Shown here piece after piece: positions 11,890 to 32,187 of a stretch of DNA of 64,000 bases; position 1 is the first letter of the stretch, and each line of letters opens with the position of its first letter. A program made the position numbers and the translations under genes. This DNA comes from Anthopleura xanthogrammica (taxonomy: Eukaryota; Cnidaria; Anthozoa; Actiniaria; Actiniidae). The DNA lies in assembly GCA_964019055.1 (NCBI GenBank), contig OZ025208.1, forward strand, positions 9,678,539 to 9,742,538, written 5' to 3'. Below the pieces are notes generated by a model. That model was not told where the DNA came from. It searched no databases and saw only the letters and a program-made list of their open reading frames with translations.

Positions 11890-12053
11890 CTCTTTCGAAT
11901 TCGCTTGAGTGACCATGAAACCATGGTTCCAAGTCAAGGTTGGACTTGATGTGTTCATACATTTACTGTATTATATCAAGTCAAACCTCGAATTGGAGCC
12001 ATTGTTTCTTGGACACTCATTTTAATAGACATTCAAGTGAATTCAGAAAAGGC
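11890..12053. mobile_element. MITE-like inverted repeat, family X
   Basis: Left arm TTCGAATTCGCTTGAGTGAC...AAGTCAAGGTTGGACTTGA; right arm CAAGTCAAACCTCG...ATTCAAGTGAATTCAG. The same arrangement, with better preserved arms, occurs at 55121-55277 nested in the large element there. A decayed copy may lie near 43704-43800. Confidence 0.65.
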
Positions 12054-12056
12054 CTA

Positions 12057-12229
12057 TTAGTCATTCTGAGGTTGAGAAAAACTGGGTGGAATTGGCATTA
12101 CAGTGCATTGTGGGACTGTTTTAGGGGGCAAAATAGATGACATCTTGGAAATATATCCCCTCAAACAGTCCCACAATGCACTGTAATGCCAACTCCACCC
12201 AGTTTTTCCTCAACCTCAGAATGGCTAAT
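12057..12229. mobile_element. Large near-perfect palindrome
   Basis: Arms of about 65 bp: GTCATTCTGAGGTTGAG...ACAGTGCATTGTGGGACTG is mirrored by CAGTCCCACAATGCACTGT...CCTCAACCTCAGAATGGC, around a short spacer. Non-coding; fold-back MITE-like. Short translated frames on both strands here are mirror images of one another. Confidence 0.75.
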
Positions 12230-12770
12230 TACAAAGAAGAGTGAATTTTCAGGGGGGAGGGGAGGGGCTACTAACCTGGCACTAATATTGGAGGTCCCTG
12301 GTGTGTCTTTCTTTTTACGTTTACTTTGTCTCTTTTTGTTGGCTTCAGACCCTGGGGATTTACACACGAAGCGGCAACATCAACTTAGTTTTAAACAGTC
12401 ATGTAAGTTTAGTGTTTTATCGTCTGCTTATGACATTGAATAATCAAAAGAACACAATATAGAGATTTTTGGATGGAAATTATTTTTTAGAAATAAATTT
12501 TAATTAATCTTTTTAACAGTTTTTAAATCGCAGTATTTTTGCTTAGTACAAGTTTTAAGCACTCCACAATTTATTTTAGATTGTTATTATTATGTTATTC
12601 TTGCCTCCTGGTAATTTAAACATAAAAGACATAAGGATTTGGTGTGTTTTACTTCTTTACTGTAAGTGAAGTTTAATTTAACTAATGCTAGGTTTACTTA
12701 GAGTCTGCATAGTGTCAATGTGCAGTTATTTTTGCTTGCAAAACAAGTTTGTTCCCCTCGCATAGTTCAG

Positions 12771-13085
12771 AATAGACCTATTTAGCTTGGGTGTAATTGT
12801 TTTCCCATTCCAGACCACATGTCATTCTCCACTTTCCGTACATCATTCAAGCAATCAAGCGAGGTTGCAAGGTAGTTTCAAAGGATTATTCAAAATCTGA
12901 ACCTTGCAGCCTCGACTGAATGCTTTGTGTTTGACCAGTGAACCAATGTATGCAAAGCTGTAAATTCTCTTGGGAATAATATACTTTGTTTAAGTTTTAT
13001 ATGTTTGTCTTCTCAAACAAAGAAATGACACTCTAATATCATAATGATAATGAATGAAACATGGTCTGAAATAGGAAAATAATAG
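12771..13085. mobile_element. MITE-like element, family A (copy 3), with internal insertion
   Basis: Begins AATAGACCTATTTAGCTTGG, then TTCCAGACCACATGTCATTC, and ends with the inverse ATGGTCTGAAATAGGAAAA. The interior has a further small inverted repeat with arms GCGAGGTTGCAAGG and CCTTGCAGCCTCG, suggesting a nested insertion. Confidence 0.5.
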
Positions 13086-13607
13086 ATAATTTTTTTCTTC
13101 TATAACATAGTAAGGAGAACTTTTAGAGTTGATGCAATGCTAGTGGTGATAATTACTACAGTGCTCACATACATGACTGTAAAACTGGGGTAGAGTTTGA
13201 TGGTGTGGTCAATGTTTTAACAGAGGGTTGTATAATTACAGTATGATATTACTGTAGTATAAAAACATGACAACTCATGGGCCGAAGATCACGACAGAAG
13301 TCTTTGCAGCCATTATATATGATATTTCTAGAGTTCTATCCCATCAGTGATACTGTAGAGTGGTATGTTCTTAGTTTATTAATTAATACATTTCTCAAAA
13401 TGTGTTATAACAGTGAAGGATACAGGTAAAGATACCTTCTATATTGATGCAAAGTGTCCCACCAAGTAAAGAATACTACTACTAACAGTTATAATAACTA
13501 GCAACCTTTTCTTACCTGATTTGGCTAAAAGTTGTAATTTTTTTTTAGGTTTGACATCAACATTGAAATACTATGTAATTATCTTATAAAGACCCTTTGT
13601 ACTTATT

Positions 13608-13680
13608 CCTATCTGGGGGGTCAAAACAATCGAAAATTATTGAAGATTAAGGGAATTCCTTTGTTTTGAGCCCCAGATTG
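13608..13680. repeat. Short hairpin repeat
   Basis: Arms ATCTGGGGGGTCAAAACAA and TTGTTTTGAGCCCCAGAT flank about 35 bp. It could be a very short MITE remnant. Confidence 0.5.
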
Positions 13681-14039
13681 GGAGTCAGTGCAAGGCGTCA
13701 TAATATTATCAGTCTAATATTTTTAAGCAGTACATTGTCATTCCAAGCTCATTTCAATTGTTAGAACACATTTAAAATTACTTTCCTGAAATCCAGTGTT
13801 TGGATTCAGGATGCTATAGAAGATGTGATGGACAATATACAAGCACTGACTATACTGATTTCCAGAAACACTGCACTTATATAAAAATAAATTATAGCTT
13901 TAATTAGTGACTTCATGATATTTGTTGAACTACATGTAATCAGTGTGCCTTCAAAATTGCTTCATCCAGCATGGCACAGAAACTTACAGTATGTACTGAC
14001 AGTGTAACATAAAAGTGTGAACATATGATGCCATTTTTC

Positions 14040-14290
14040 ATGTGATTTTTCATGCAATATTGCATGCGACATCCCAAGGACTAGATCGCACCATGTGACC
14101 ACCAGTGCAACATTGTGTTCACACATGTAGGTTCATCGTGCATGACGTCACAAAAATTTAATGCATTTCTACAGTGTTGACATCGTCGTATGCAGCATTG
14201 CATGAGTGGTTACATGGTACCATCTCTAATTATTGCGATGTGGCATGCAACGTGTCATCAAAAATCACATTGTGTGTCTGCACCTTGCGT
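14040..14290. mobile_element. Degenerate MITE-like element, family C related
   Basis: Repeated GCAACATTGTG / CAGCATTGCATG motifs, and at the right end CACATTGTGTGTCTGCACCTTGC resembling the family C terminus. The left boundary is unclear. Confidence 0.35.
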
Positions 14291-14347
14291 TTTTCGTTTC
14301 TTACTCATGTAAATACTACCGTATATGCTTTTGTTATAGAATGGGAT

Positions 14348-21417
<7,070 letters not shown>

Positions 21418-21733
21418 TTAAAAATCATTTGAATCTTGGAAGGTACTGAATTAAGGCTAATAGAGGTACACAAACAGAGCAAGGCTGAGCATTTATAGGA
21501 AGGCATGTTTACCCAGAAAGACAAATTCTAAGAAATGCGCGTGGTTTCGAGTTGAGCCTCACGGAAAAGGAAATTCAGAGAAAAGGGGGAACATGATTAA
21601 ATATTTAAACAGGGTAAATCCATTAAATTCATGGCGACTTATTGGAATTGAGAAACATAATAGATAAAATGGGGGAAATGAATAGGAGAAAGCTAAGGTT
21701 TCAAATAGCGCTTTCGTGGGACCGATATTGACA

Positions 21734-22145
21734 AAGAACGTCTGCAAAGGAGGTTTCAAACAGATTAATTTGTTCACCCTCTTCCTATGTTCCCAACAGT
21801 TCTTTCAATGTATCAAGAGGCAAGTTGACCAGTGAAAAAGGCAACGGTAGTCAAAACCAGTTGTCTTTAAAAGAACGTCTGCAAAGGAGGTTTCAAACAG
21901 ATTAATTTGTTCACCCTCTTCCTATGTTCCCAACAGTTCTTTCAATGTATCAAGAGGCAAGTTGACCAGTGAAAAAGGCAACGGTAGTCAAAACCAGTTG
22001 TCTTTAAAAGAACGTCTGCAAAGGAGGTTTCAAACGGATAAAATTTGTTTCAGTCTTCCTATGTTCCCCACAGTTCTTTCAATGTAAAGTCAAGAGGCAA
22101 GTTGACCAGTGAAAAACGCGAAGGTAGTCAAAACCAGTTGTCTTT
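21734..22145 (+). repeat. 137 bp tandem repeat, three copies
   Basis: AAGAACGTCTGCAAAGGAGG recurs at 21734, 21871 and 22008, exactly 137 bp apart. The first two copies are almost identical and the third has several substitutions and small indels (for example TGTATCAAG versus TGTAAAGTCAAG). It lies upstream of JNK. Confidence 0.92.
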
Positions 22146-22540
22146 GAAATGACCGGAAGCTTTTATGTATCATATCCGCAGATAAACGTAATAATTTAAT
22201 CGTAATCGTCGTCCGGTGCTGCATGCAGACACACACGAAAAATTCCTTAAACAGGTTTTTTTTCCAGTCAATTTTCTGTACATGCAGTTGACAGATAGAT
22301 CGTAAAACCTGTTTCTATCTTTCTTGCTGATTTACTGCTGCGCGCCTAGCTCTTTTTGCGGGCGGGTATCATTTTCCCATTTCCCCCGCATTTTTCTTCC
22401 CATTGACAAGGAAGTATATTTTTTTTTGTTACATGTAATAGTTTGAACCACCTAGTCATCTTCTCCATGTTCAATGATAATCTTCAAATATTACCCAGTG
22501 AAATCTGCAAATAACCTTTGCACCATAGTGATACAATATA

Positions 22541-22736
22541 TACATATAGAGATGATAACTAGCGGTAAGCTAGTGTGGGCTGCGTCGGTGTTTCTAATGA
22601 AACAGTTGTGATAAAAAGGTAAATTTTACACCGTGAAAAATAAGAAAGATCACTTACTGACGTCCGAAATGTCAGTAAGGGATCTTTCTTATTTTTTACG
22701 GTGTAAAATTTACCTTTTTATCACAATATATACATA
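22541..22736. repeat. Dispersed repeat with 50-60 bp hairpin arms
   Basis: GATAACTAGCGGTAAGCTAG followed by CAGTTGTGATAAAAAGG, then arms TTGTGATAAAAAGGTAAATT...AAATAAGAAAGATC and the mirror image to 22726. The first about 130 bp are nearly identical to 50568-50700. The loop ACTGACGTCCGAAATGTCAG has lost the centre seen in the other copy. Confidence 0.75.
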
Positions 22737-23474
22737 AATCAGTATGTATTTGTAAAGCTCCGTCAAGGAGTGCGGAATAACCAAGAGGTCATGATGGTCG
22801 CTTGCGGATAACAAATGGAATTACAGAAGGGTATTAAGAAGAGATCGATCGCGAACAATTAAAGGAATAGTGAAGTATTTGAAGTAAAGTATATAGGGCT
22901 AAGGATAAGGAAATCTTGAAAATGCACACGACCATTTATAACAATCCTGCCTTGTGTATCAATGTTGATCTTTGGTTAAATAATAGATAAAGGAAAGAAA
23001 AACCAAAACAACATAGGCAATAAAATACTTTTGAACAACCGAAATATATTGTACAAAAATATTTTAATAGCTACGTTTAGTTTTGGTTTTTATAATTTCT
23101 TTCATGATTTCTTGATTTCTTTCCAGCGGAAAGGACACAGCTTCAATTTTCCCTACTTTACTTTGAAAGTCTCCCTTATGGGGATAGAATCTAAAGCGTC
23201 CTATACTAATTATAATCCCTTATAGTAATAATTAATACGCAAGTCCAGTTGATTGACATCTAGAAGAGTACCAACTCTTTATAGATCACGGTGTCGCAAT
23301 GGTACCTAGTATGTTTAATACATGAAGTACTTACCTATTCAAGTTGATTGCCGCTGACCAAAAACATTCCAGTTCACAATTTTAGATTATTAGCCAACAA
23401 CAGAGTAGGTTTATCACTGAATGTCTCGCCTTTAAAACCTCTGATTTACCGTTTAAGGCCGAGAAAACTCCACC

Positions 23475-26400
23475 ATGCCGCTTTTTACGAGCTCTACGCC
23501 TTACGATGCTGATGTTGGTAAGTTTCGAATGCGAACTGCTTTGTTTTTGCGTTATATTGAGCGTTTGAAATGTAGGACATAATTTGGTTCTTGTAGAAAA
23601 GGCGACAAGTGAATTGAATACGACGGAAGATTGGCAGATGATCATGGATATTTGTGATCGTATTCCCCGTGAACCAACAGGGTAAGAATAAATATATAAT
23701 AAGGAAAGTAATCACAAGAACAAATCATCAAAATGTCTATAAAAATGGCATTAAAACTAGGGATGAAGACAATTTAACATGGATGTAAGCTTAATTATTT
23801 TGTTTACGTGCCATTGGTCAAATCTTTATACGGAATTCATTAAGTTTAGTAAGCTGATATTTAAGCTTAGTCTAAGAAAATATTTAATCTTGAATAAAAA
23901 TGTATGTATTTCTGAAGTTTAATTTTAATCGTAGCTGAGAAAAGTTAGTTTTTCTAATCGACGTGCTATAGATAGTGACGTCATTTCCCTGTACAGAGTA
24001 GCTACGTAAGGTCCTGTATACAAATATTGCTTTGTCATGACTAAATCAGCTGAACTGAGGTCTTCAAAGCCAGATTAAAGTTCATCCTAGCAATTATTAT
24101 TGTGTGTAAACGTGGTTGTGTTTAGTAATAACCTGCACTAGCTACTGTAGGTCTGGTGTGGCTTTGACACCAGTTTGTTGTGTTTAATATCAGCTTAAAG
24201 GTTAAACAGAACATCTTCAGTTTCATTCATATATTTTCGGATGCACTGGCTCCTCTGCCGTGTACTGGAAACCTATAGACCCCTTGCCATTGATGTCACA
24301 GCAGCTCAATTTGGAGGACAACACAAAAGAATTTAAATCTCCTGAGAATTGGAAACCTATTGTTTTGTTCTCCAAATTGAGCTGCATTCTGATGTGCTGA
24401 AAGGGGTTTTTGTTTAACTTGGTTATTTTATTTATTGTTTAATTTGGAGTCTTTTGATGTTTTTATTGAATTACGTAGAAAATTCAATTATGTATTAATA
24501 GATTAATAGACTTCTAATAGATTAATAGACCAGAGTCAAGCAAACAAATTGTTAGAATAGGTAATTAAGGTACATGGAAGTGATTTATTTGATTGACGGC
24601 AGTTGAACCAATCAGTCTTGAGGCTACTGATCACCTTTCAGAATACAAGAATAGCACACCGTGATAACTGTAGCTTGATCAGCACTGTCAGGTTCATTTT
24701 GAAAATAATTTAAAATGGAACCAAGAATTTAAGTACTGGTAAAATAAATGAAATATTTTTCTTTTTTCAGTCCAAAAGATGCACTTAGATCAATCATGAA
24801 ACGGGTGAATAACAGAAATCCTCACATTGCCATGCAAGCTTTGACTGTAAGCATACTGAATAAATAAATTAATGAAACTTTTGCCATGATTTTGTGGGGC
24901 AGGGGTGATGAAGTTGGGGAGTTCACAGACATGGAGAAGTTCCTTAATTTGTTAACAAATGAAATTAAATGATAAAAGAACCAATATGAGAAACCAATCA
25001 TATACTGTAGGTTTGTGCTATCACCTGACGGCAGCCACATTGGAAGGCAGGAATGATACAGTCTTGTTACATGAGAAAGAATCCTATTCTCCAGTGTCAC
25101 TACAAAGTTGATTTTGGTGGATGTCAATCATGGTGTTTCCACAACATTCACCTGACATCCACATGGCACGTGCCTCGATAACTTTGTTTTTTTAGACAAT
25201 GCCATGGAAACACTGTAATGTGGGAGGCTTGTAAATCTTTTTCTAACAAATTATTATTTATTTATTAATTTTTTTGATTTCCTTAACAGTTATTGTCTGC
25301 TTGTGTGAATAATTGTGGTAAAGTTTTTCACTTGGAAATCTGCTCCAGGGAATTCGTTAGTGAAGCCAAAAATATCATACAGTCGAGGGTAAGCATAAAG
25401 TGACTAAAAAGTAGTTTTAAATAATGTAGCGCCTTGTCATGGGAAGAACCAATGCCAGGGTCCGGGAGGATCTGGGACAGAAACTAATGATGGCTACAAA
25501 GGACTAGGGTTTGTTGGGTCTTTTCCTTTTCCTGAGGGGTTTTCTTTGGGGTTCTTTGTCATGAAGTGAATTCATATAGAATGCACTAGTCTATCCTGGG
25601 TTACTCATGCAGTATGTACAGCTTCCATTCTTAGTTCAGTTTCTTCATTTCAGACCCACCCAAAAGTAATGGAAAAACTCAAGGAACTAATTGTAGAAAT
25701 GACTAATATCTTTAAAGATGACTCACAATTAAGGTAAATTGACATTAGTAATTATAAGGATATCTACTGCAGCCATAATAGATGGAAGATGAGAAGCTAG
25801 AAAGATAGAAAATTATGATAGAAAAGTTATTCAGAAGACACTAGCTTGTGCAAGAGCTCGGGAAAAAATACAAGTCCACTTGACAGGAATCGATCTTGTG
25901 ACCTTCCAATTCCAATGCTTTACCACTAAACTACAGAGAGACTTGTGTGGTTATGGTCACTTTACTGCAGCCATGGTCCCCACACAGTTGGTAATAGTTA
26001 CATTCTATAGTACAAATAGCAAGAGCCCACGGAGAGTATCCTTGCATGGCTTGAGAACCATAACAGGAACTAAAGACTAGTCAATGTTACTGAAGCATTC
26101 CTTGAGCCCCGCAATGCATGTTAATCATATATAATTTGGTTTTAGTCTAATTTCAACCATGCATGATCAACTAAAAGCTGATGGAGTTGAATTTCCTTCT
26201 TCTTCCAAGGTAAGGATTATACAGTGAATATACTGTCATGACTGCACATAACATGTACATGTATTGTAAGTTATTGTTATATACCAATTACTGTAAAAGT
26301 CCATTTCCTTGTACTCTGATTGGGCTAGAGGGTAGCACGTGAACATGAACAAGTTTAGATCTTTCCCTAGCAACAGCTCTCAGCGGGCAATGATGTGTTG

Positions 26401-29400
26401 TTGACCAGTAATAGCAAAACCAGATTAATGTGATTTTACCAGAAACATATGTTTTGAAAAATCTAATAATGTTTGTGTGATGTAGTGATTTAGAGTGATG
26501 TAGTTTTGGGGATAGATGGGGGATACAGAATGAGATATAATTGTATGGGCCAGATTGGTTTCATACGTGTGCTCAGTAATAGTACACTCTACTGTTCTAT
26601 TACACAAGGCCCATCTACACGCTGCAATTGTTGGCCCATTTCTTTGCCAGAATATGTCAGGAAGCAAATCATGTGGGTAGCTTAGAGAACCTTATTCAAG
26701 CTCATTCATGACAAAATCTTGGACAGTGCTACAGATTCGTTAATCGGGCCAATTCATTTTTTTGAACTGGGCTTGATGAAGCGGCCCTAAACTACACACA
26801 TGATTTTATAATTATTCCCAATGGTGTCAGGATGATGAAGACAAATCGCAACATGTATTTCCCACTTTAAAATGGAATTTTAATATTAATGAGAATTTTC
26901 TACATTTCACATAATACTATACATGTTGGGAGATGTCCTTTACTGTATATTAATCCAATAAAATATTTTAAAGTCATCACCGAGCAGCAGCAACAAGAGT
27001 TCCAGTAGTAGCAGTCCTTCAAGAGGTTCCTCTGCACACACTTCCAAGGAAGATGAAGACCTTGCCAGAGGTAAAGTCAGTGTGTTGCCTTGAAGGTGTT
27101 AATGACTTGATGCAGTTACCATGGAGACAGGAAGCTATAGCCTCCTCGCTCTTTCCCTTTTTCATACTAGTCTCCTATATTTTCCAATCTTGGCCCCTTT
27201 GCTCCACGGTCCTTAATCATGATGACAATTTTTTCTGATTTTTACTGGATTTTATTTCAGCTATTCAGTTATCTTTGAGAGAAGCTGAAGAAACCAAGGT
27301 ACATGATACACATTTTTTTAAATATAATTATTTTGAAGAAGCCCTAAATAATTAACCATTATGCCAGAGAGGGCAGTTTTCATTTTAGTTGCAAAAAAAA
27401 AAGGTTACTGACTTATCATGCACACATGTACATGATATGATTAGGGATTTCATTAAAATTTCAAGTAAACTAATATGTGAATTGTTTAATTAGTACTTAA
27501 TTTATGCAGCTACATCAATGAAGGGACTGTCAGGGTTCGTGCAGGTCCTTGAACTCCTCGAAAAGTGCTGGAATTTGAAAACTCATTTCAAGGGCACTTG
27601 AAACTCCTTGAAAAAAGAAAAAATTCCTTGAAAATCATAAATACTCCTTGAAAAATATTTAGAAAGGTTTTTGTAACCCAAAACGCCTGTTTTCCTCATC
27701 TAAAAGTTCGTAATCCCGATCGCACCCATCGTTATGTGGTCCTTGAAAATTTTCATTTTGGTCCTTGAATACTCCTTGAAATGTCCTTGAATGTCTTCAC
27801 AAGAAGCCTGCACGGACCCTGGACTGTACAATATGCCTCAAGCTAAGCATGATGACGTTTTATACCTACACTTCCAGAATCCCTTTTGGTAGCATTGTTT
27901 GTTGTGCTTATTTTCACTGTTGTCTTGGTATTCTCAAAACATTTGAATACGAAGAGATTTTGAAAAGGATTGTCGTGGTACTTTAACTGTAGTTTAGGTA
28001 TGAAACGTCATGAGGTTAGGAGTCTATTGGGACGGGAAATGGCAAAAGTTGTTGACTCTTGGCAGCTCAGATATGCAAAGTAGACTCCATAGATTGTTGG
28101 TTGCTGGCTTTTTAAAATGAAATCCCTGTATGACAACAGTATGGCTGTGAATTTGCCTTTCATATTATTTCACTTCGTCTATTAAATGGTTTTGAGTTTG
28201 TTGTATATCAGGCTTATATTTTGTTTATCTTTTTAACTTTTAATAGCCAAAAACAAGCAGTTTGTATCCATCCGTCATGGATCCATCTTCTTCATATTAT
28301 GCTCCTGTAAGAAAGGTAGGTTGACTTTATAAGTCTTTATAAGTGAGAAAATTGTACACAATATTACATAAGTTAGAGCTCATCATTATGTAAATACCGG
28401 TAGTCTTGTTCCAGTCAAGGAAATCATTAGAGACCTTGCTTTTGGTTTATTAACCATCTACATGTAGTCAAACTTTACATTTGAAGTCCTGCTGCTACAT
28501 GATGAATGGAAAAGGATTTTGTTTGACCCAGGGAACTGTTTTTACTGCATATTTATTAATTAATTAATTACATTTTTTAAATCATTTTTTTGCATTTTGT
28601 CTCAACTTCCAGATCCAAAGTAAAAAGAAAGTCAAAGCGCTTTATGATTTTGAAGCTGCCGAAGACAATGAATTGACCTTTAAAACAGGAGACATCATAT
28701 CTGTCCTTGACGACAGGTAGATATACTATATTTTCATAATTACTTAAGCAACCAACTTAGCCCAAATCTGGACATCTTGATTTTTGTGAATCAAAACTTA
28801 AAATAATTTAATGAGGTTAAAACCTCAAACCTTTTGAAATATGATTGACGGAAGCCAAAAACCAAGACGACTTGAATTATACCTAGTTGTCTGGGTCGCG
28901 TAATTTTGAAAAAGGGTGTAAATGTTAATTTTTGTTCTCATTCATTTTGTAATTTTACCATTCAACATTCTTCTCCTTAGTGATGCAAATTGGTGGAAAG
29001 GGGAAACTAGGGATGGTACTACTGGACTGTTCCCTTCAAATTTTGTAACATCTGACCTATCTGAGCCTAAAGGTACAGTATGCTGATATAGATAAAATAG
29101 CCTGTCTTAGCTTGGTTTATTTGATGATACAGTATATAAATAAGCAAAAATATGTATGTTTAAGATATTTGAATCCATGATTAAGATGTGTATATGGGAA
29201 CTCATGAGACAGTAAAATACTAAGAGTTGTTGTCTTGTGTACATTGTTATTTTAATTAATAGCCAAGGTTGAAAAGAAAAAGAGAGTTCGATGGGCTGAT
29301 ACACCTGCTGGTAACCAAGAACTACAACAACAGCAAGGTAATTATATCATTAATATCAAAGGTGTTGTTAGAGGATGTATGTTTGTTTTCTTTACTAATT

Positions 29401-32187
29401 TGCCCAGAATTACAATCCTATGTCATTTCATCTCATTTCATCTATTCTCATCCCATTCTATCTGATCTCATCTCGTTACATCTCATTGCATACCATCCAA
29501 TCTCATCTCATCCCATTCCATTCCATCATTATATTTCCTCTTGTTACATTATGTTGTATTCCAATCTCATCTCATCCCATTCCATTCCATTTCATTTTAT
29601 CTCCTCTTGTTACGTCACATTGCATTCCACCCAATCTCATCTCTTCCCATTCCATTCCATCCCATTTCTTGTCTCATTTCATTTCATCCCATATTTTCCT
29701 ATCTCACTCAATCCCATTCCATTTCATCTCACCTCATCCTTTTCCACACTATCTAATACATGTAATTTCAATATTTAGACTACTGTATCCATTACAATAT
29801 ATCAACTACACCTATTTTTCTCTATTCCAGTTTATACACCTAATCCAGTCCCATTTATCCACACATTCCATTTCATCCCACTATGCATGCAACTCCTTTT
29901 ATCCCGTTCATTTATTTTTTCATTTTGATTGAGGAGAGACAAAGTGTAAACTTGTTCTTCTTTAATCTCATCATACGATTATACATGTAGTTCTAGATGT
30001 AGCTTACATCCGATAACTCATGAATTATTTTGAAATAATTAATTTGTAAACATTTTTTTTGTGTTCTTAGTACCTGCTGTGAAACCAGAAATAAACGAAG
30101 TAAGTATTAGGTGGACTATAGATGACCGAAAATTAACCATGTTTTGTATCATTTTACAGTTTGCTCTTCAAAGTAAACAATCCTTGCAGTAAAAGCTAAC
30201 ATTTCCAAAAAAAATTATCTGCAGGAAAAAATTGAGCAGTGCATTGCGATGTTGAAGGGAGCAAGTGTTGAGAATGATGATGAACAAGAAGATACTATTA
30301 TTGATTTAGAAGGTTGGTGTTATCATTCAAAGCCTGTATAATTCTCTTCCCTCCCCCAAACAGACCCCTCATTGCCATACTCTCTCTTCCTACCATCTAC
30401 CCCCTTAATTGCTTTGAAACATTTTTGATTAAAAACTTCAGTTGGATTCAAGGGTACCACAATATATTTTAACAGTTATAGCTCTAGGAGCTTTTGATCT
30501 GATTCTTAAATTCAGACCCAAGCACCTTGTTAATATCAGTCTTTAAAGTTAACAGTTTCCATAATTTCTGTCCTTCTTCTTTTTTTCAGTTGCAAGCCAA
30601 CAAATGGGAAGACTTGTTGATGAGAAGATCGAAAACAGCAAAACGTAAATTCTTTAATAATGTTATTAATTATTTAGTCTTCATAACTTACTGTGATTAA
30701 CTTCATCTCATGAAAAATATTAATTTACAAATATTGTTTATTACTTATTAATAACAGCAGTCACAACTTTTTTCAATACTTCCAGGAAACACCAGGATTT
30801 GTCTTCTTTGAATGATCAGTATCTTCAGGCCCTTTCTCTTTATCAAAAGTAAGTGATTATTATTTATTTATTTATTTATTGAATATTGATTATTAATATA
30901 AAATGTGCCATGTGTAGGCAGTCTTTACTGTGATTCTCAATATTCTGTGAACTCTGTAGTTGCGAGTTGCCTTTGAAATTTGTTTTTTCACTGCCGCCAG
31001 TCAAAAATATACAAGGTGCTGGCTGATTAGTTTTGATTGCAGAAAGCAAAAATACAATTTTACAACAAGCTATTGAAATGTCTGGGTTCGCAGAATATTG
31101 AGAATTGCAGTCAAATAAGCCTGATTCTCCATGACAGCATGAATGTGAGATATTTTCTGGATTTATTCTAAATAATTTTGCTATGGTAGACTGATGAAAG
31201 AGCCTCTCCCAATACCACCAACACCTACACCTTCTATGGCTGCCGGGTATGGTGGCATGCCGCAAGGTGCTATTGGTGGTTATCAGCAACCAACAATGAA
31301 TGGATATCAACCTCCACAGTATCAACAAGTGAGTCAAAGTTTCTCTTATGCTATCTTGCACTTTGTTAATATCATTAAATGGTTCTAATTAATCATTTTG
31401 TTGTGTATTTAGATGTATGGTCCTCAGATGCCTGCAGGCTATCCCCAGACATCATATCCACAGGCAGCCCAACCATCAATGACTATGGTAAGTCCATGTC
31501 AGGGATTTATATTAGTCAAGATGTTATAAAATCATGCATGAAATCATAGAAACAGTCCAGATCAATTCTGACAGCACTCAGGAAAAAAATCTGGCTTGCA
31601 TGACAGTAAGCCTTTTCTTCCTTTTATAACTTACTGTAATATGTATTTACATGTCAGTTGAATCTTTCCTTCCTTTGTTCGTTTATTTCTTCACTCCTTT
31701 CTTCGTTCCTTCCTTCATTCTTTAATTCAACCCTTCGTTCCTTTGCTCATTTGTTTTTTGTTCTTTCATTTATTCATTCATTCATCATTTATTCATTCAT
31801 TCATTTGTTCCTTTCTTCCATCCTCTCTTTCTTAATTATTTGTTAAATTAGTTTAATTTTGAATTTATACTATATTTTCAGAATGCAGCATACTCCAGTC
31901 AAGGGCCTGGTGTTCCAAGCTACCCAGCTGGTACCATAACAACCACCCCCTCAATGATCCAAGGATATCATCAACCCCCACAAGTCCAACAAACATCTCC
32001 TCAACATTATGGAACACAGCAACAAATGCATACCTCGCAGCAGGGAGTACCCCAAGAATATGCACCCCAAGGTCCAATGCAGCAGTATCAACCCCAACCA
32101 CCTCCAGCAGGCTCTCTACCAGGTTACAGCTCTCTCCCACACCAGCCTCAACCTCAAATGGTATACAGTCAACCGCAACTATTATGA
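23475..32187 (+). CDS. STAM: Signal transducing adaptor molecule (STAM), ESCRT-0 subunit
   Basis: Nineteen exons: 23475-23517, 23597-23681, 24771-24846, 25290-25388, 25654-25733, 26146-26209, 26974-27070, 27261-27298, 28247-28315, 28613-28716, 28981-29072, 29263-29337, 30071-30099, 30225-30312, 30590-30644, 30786-30848, 31190-31328, 31413-31487 and 31882-32187. Phases are consistent, giving 558 residues (human STAM is about 540). The domains are a VHS domain from MPLF and [13 protein letters not shown] to about residue 145; a Ser-rich linker; a ubiquitin-interacting motif near 175-194 (EDLA, then [11 protein letters not shown]); an SH3 domain about 222-276 ([31 protein letters not shown]); a GAT-like coiled coil about 310-385; and a Pro/Gln/Tyr-rich tail. 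STAM pairs with HRS to form ESCRT-0, which binds ubiquitinated receptors on endosomes. Its SH3 domain recruits deubiquitinases such as USP8/AMSH. These roles are known for the family and inferred here. Confidence 0.97.
24274..24411. mobile_element. MITE-like element, family B (copy 3), STAM intron
   Basis: TATAGACCCCTTGCC with GCAGCTCAATTTGGAGGAC at left, and TCTCCAAATTGAGCTGC with AAAGGGG at right. The right terminus is eroded compared with the copies at 7340 and 8558. Confidence 0.75.
25845..25975 (-). repeat. tRNA-derived SINE, STAM intron
   Basis: Read on the minus strand: CTGTAGTTTAGTGGTAAAGC (A-box region), then GGTCACAAGATCGATTCC (B-box region), then a T-rich TTTTTTCCCGAGC tail. The D- and T-arm sequences resemble a tRNA, but no intact acceptor stem is present, so it is scored as a SINE rather than a tRNA gene. 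Confidence 0.65.
27531..27821. mobile_element. hAT-like non-autonomous element, STAM intron
   Basis: Terminal inverted repeats CAGGGTTCGTGCAGG and CCTGCACGGACCCTG are flanked on both sides by the direct repeat GACTGT, consistent with target-site duplication. The interior is built from many CCTTGAAA(A/T)-type repeats. It has no coding capacity. Only 6 bp of duplication are visible, against the usual 8 for hAT. Confidence 0.72.
29422..29760 (+). repeat. Low-complexity TCATC/CATTCCATT tract in STAM intron
   Basis: Degenerate repeats of TCTCATCTCATCCCATTCC type. Ser/His/Pro-rich frames across all three phases reflect the repeat, not genes. Confidence 0.85.

Larger units (their letters stand above)
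6915..14347. other. Long intergenic region filled with small inverted-repeat elements
   Basis: No recognisable protein-coding exon, tRNA or rRNA gene was seen in 7.4 kb. Open frames are short and coincide with element arms. Most of what can be recognised is MITE-like and listed separately; the rest is AT-rich unique-looking sequence. Confidence 0.6.

Noticed and set aside
25845..25975. A functional tRNA gene
   Set aside because: A and B boxes are present, but no acceptor stem pairs and a T-rich tail follows, so it is a SINE.
29269..29932. Overlapping Ser/His/Pro-rich frames of up to 170 codons
   Set aside because: Three phases are open at once because of the TCATC-type low-complexity tract; part also overlaps a STAM exon in the wrong frame.
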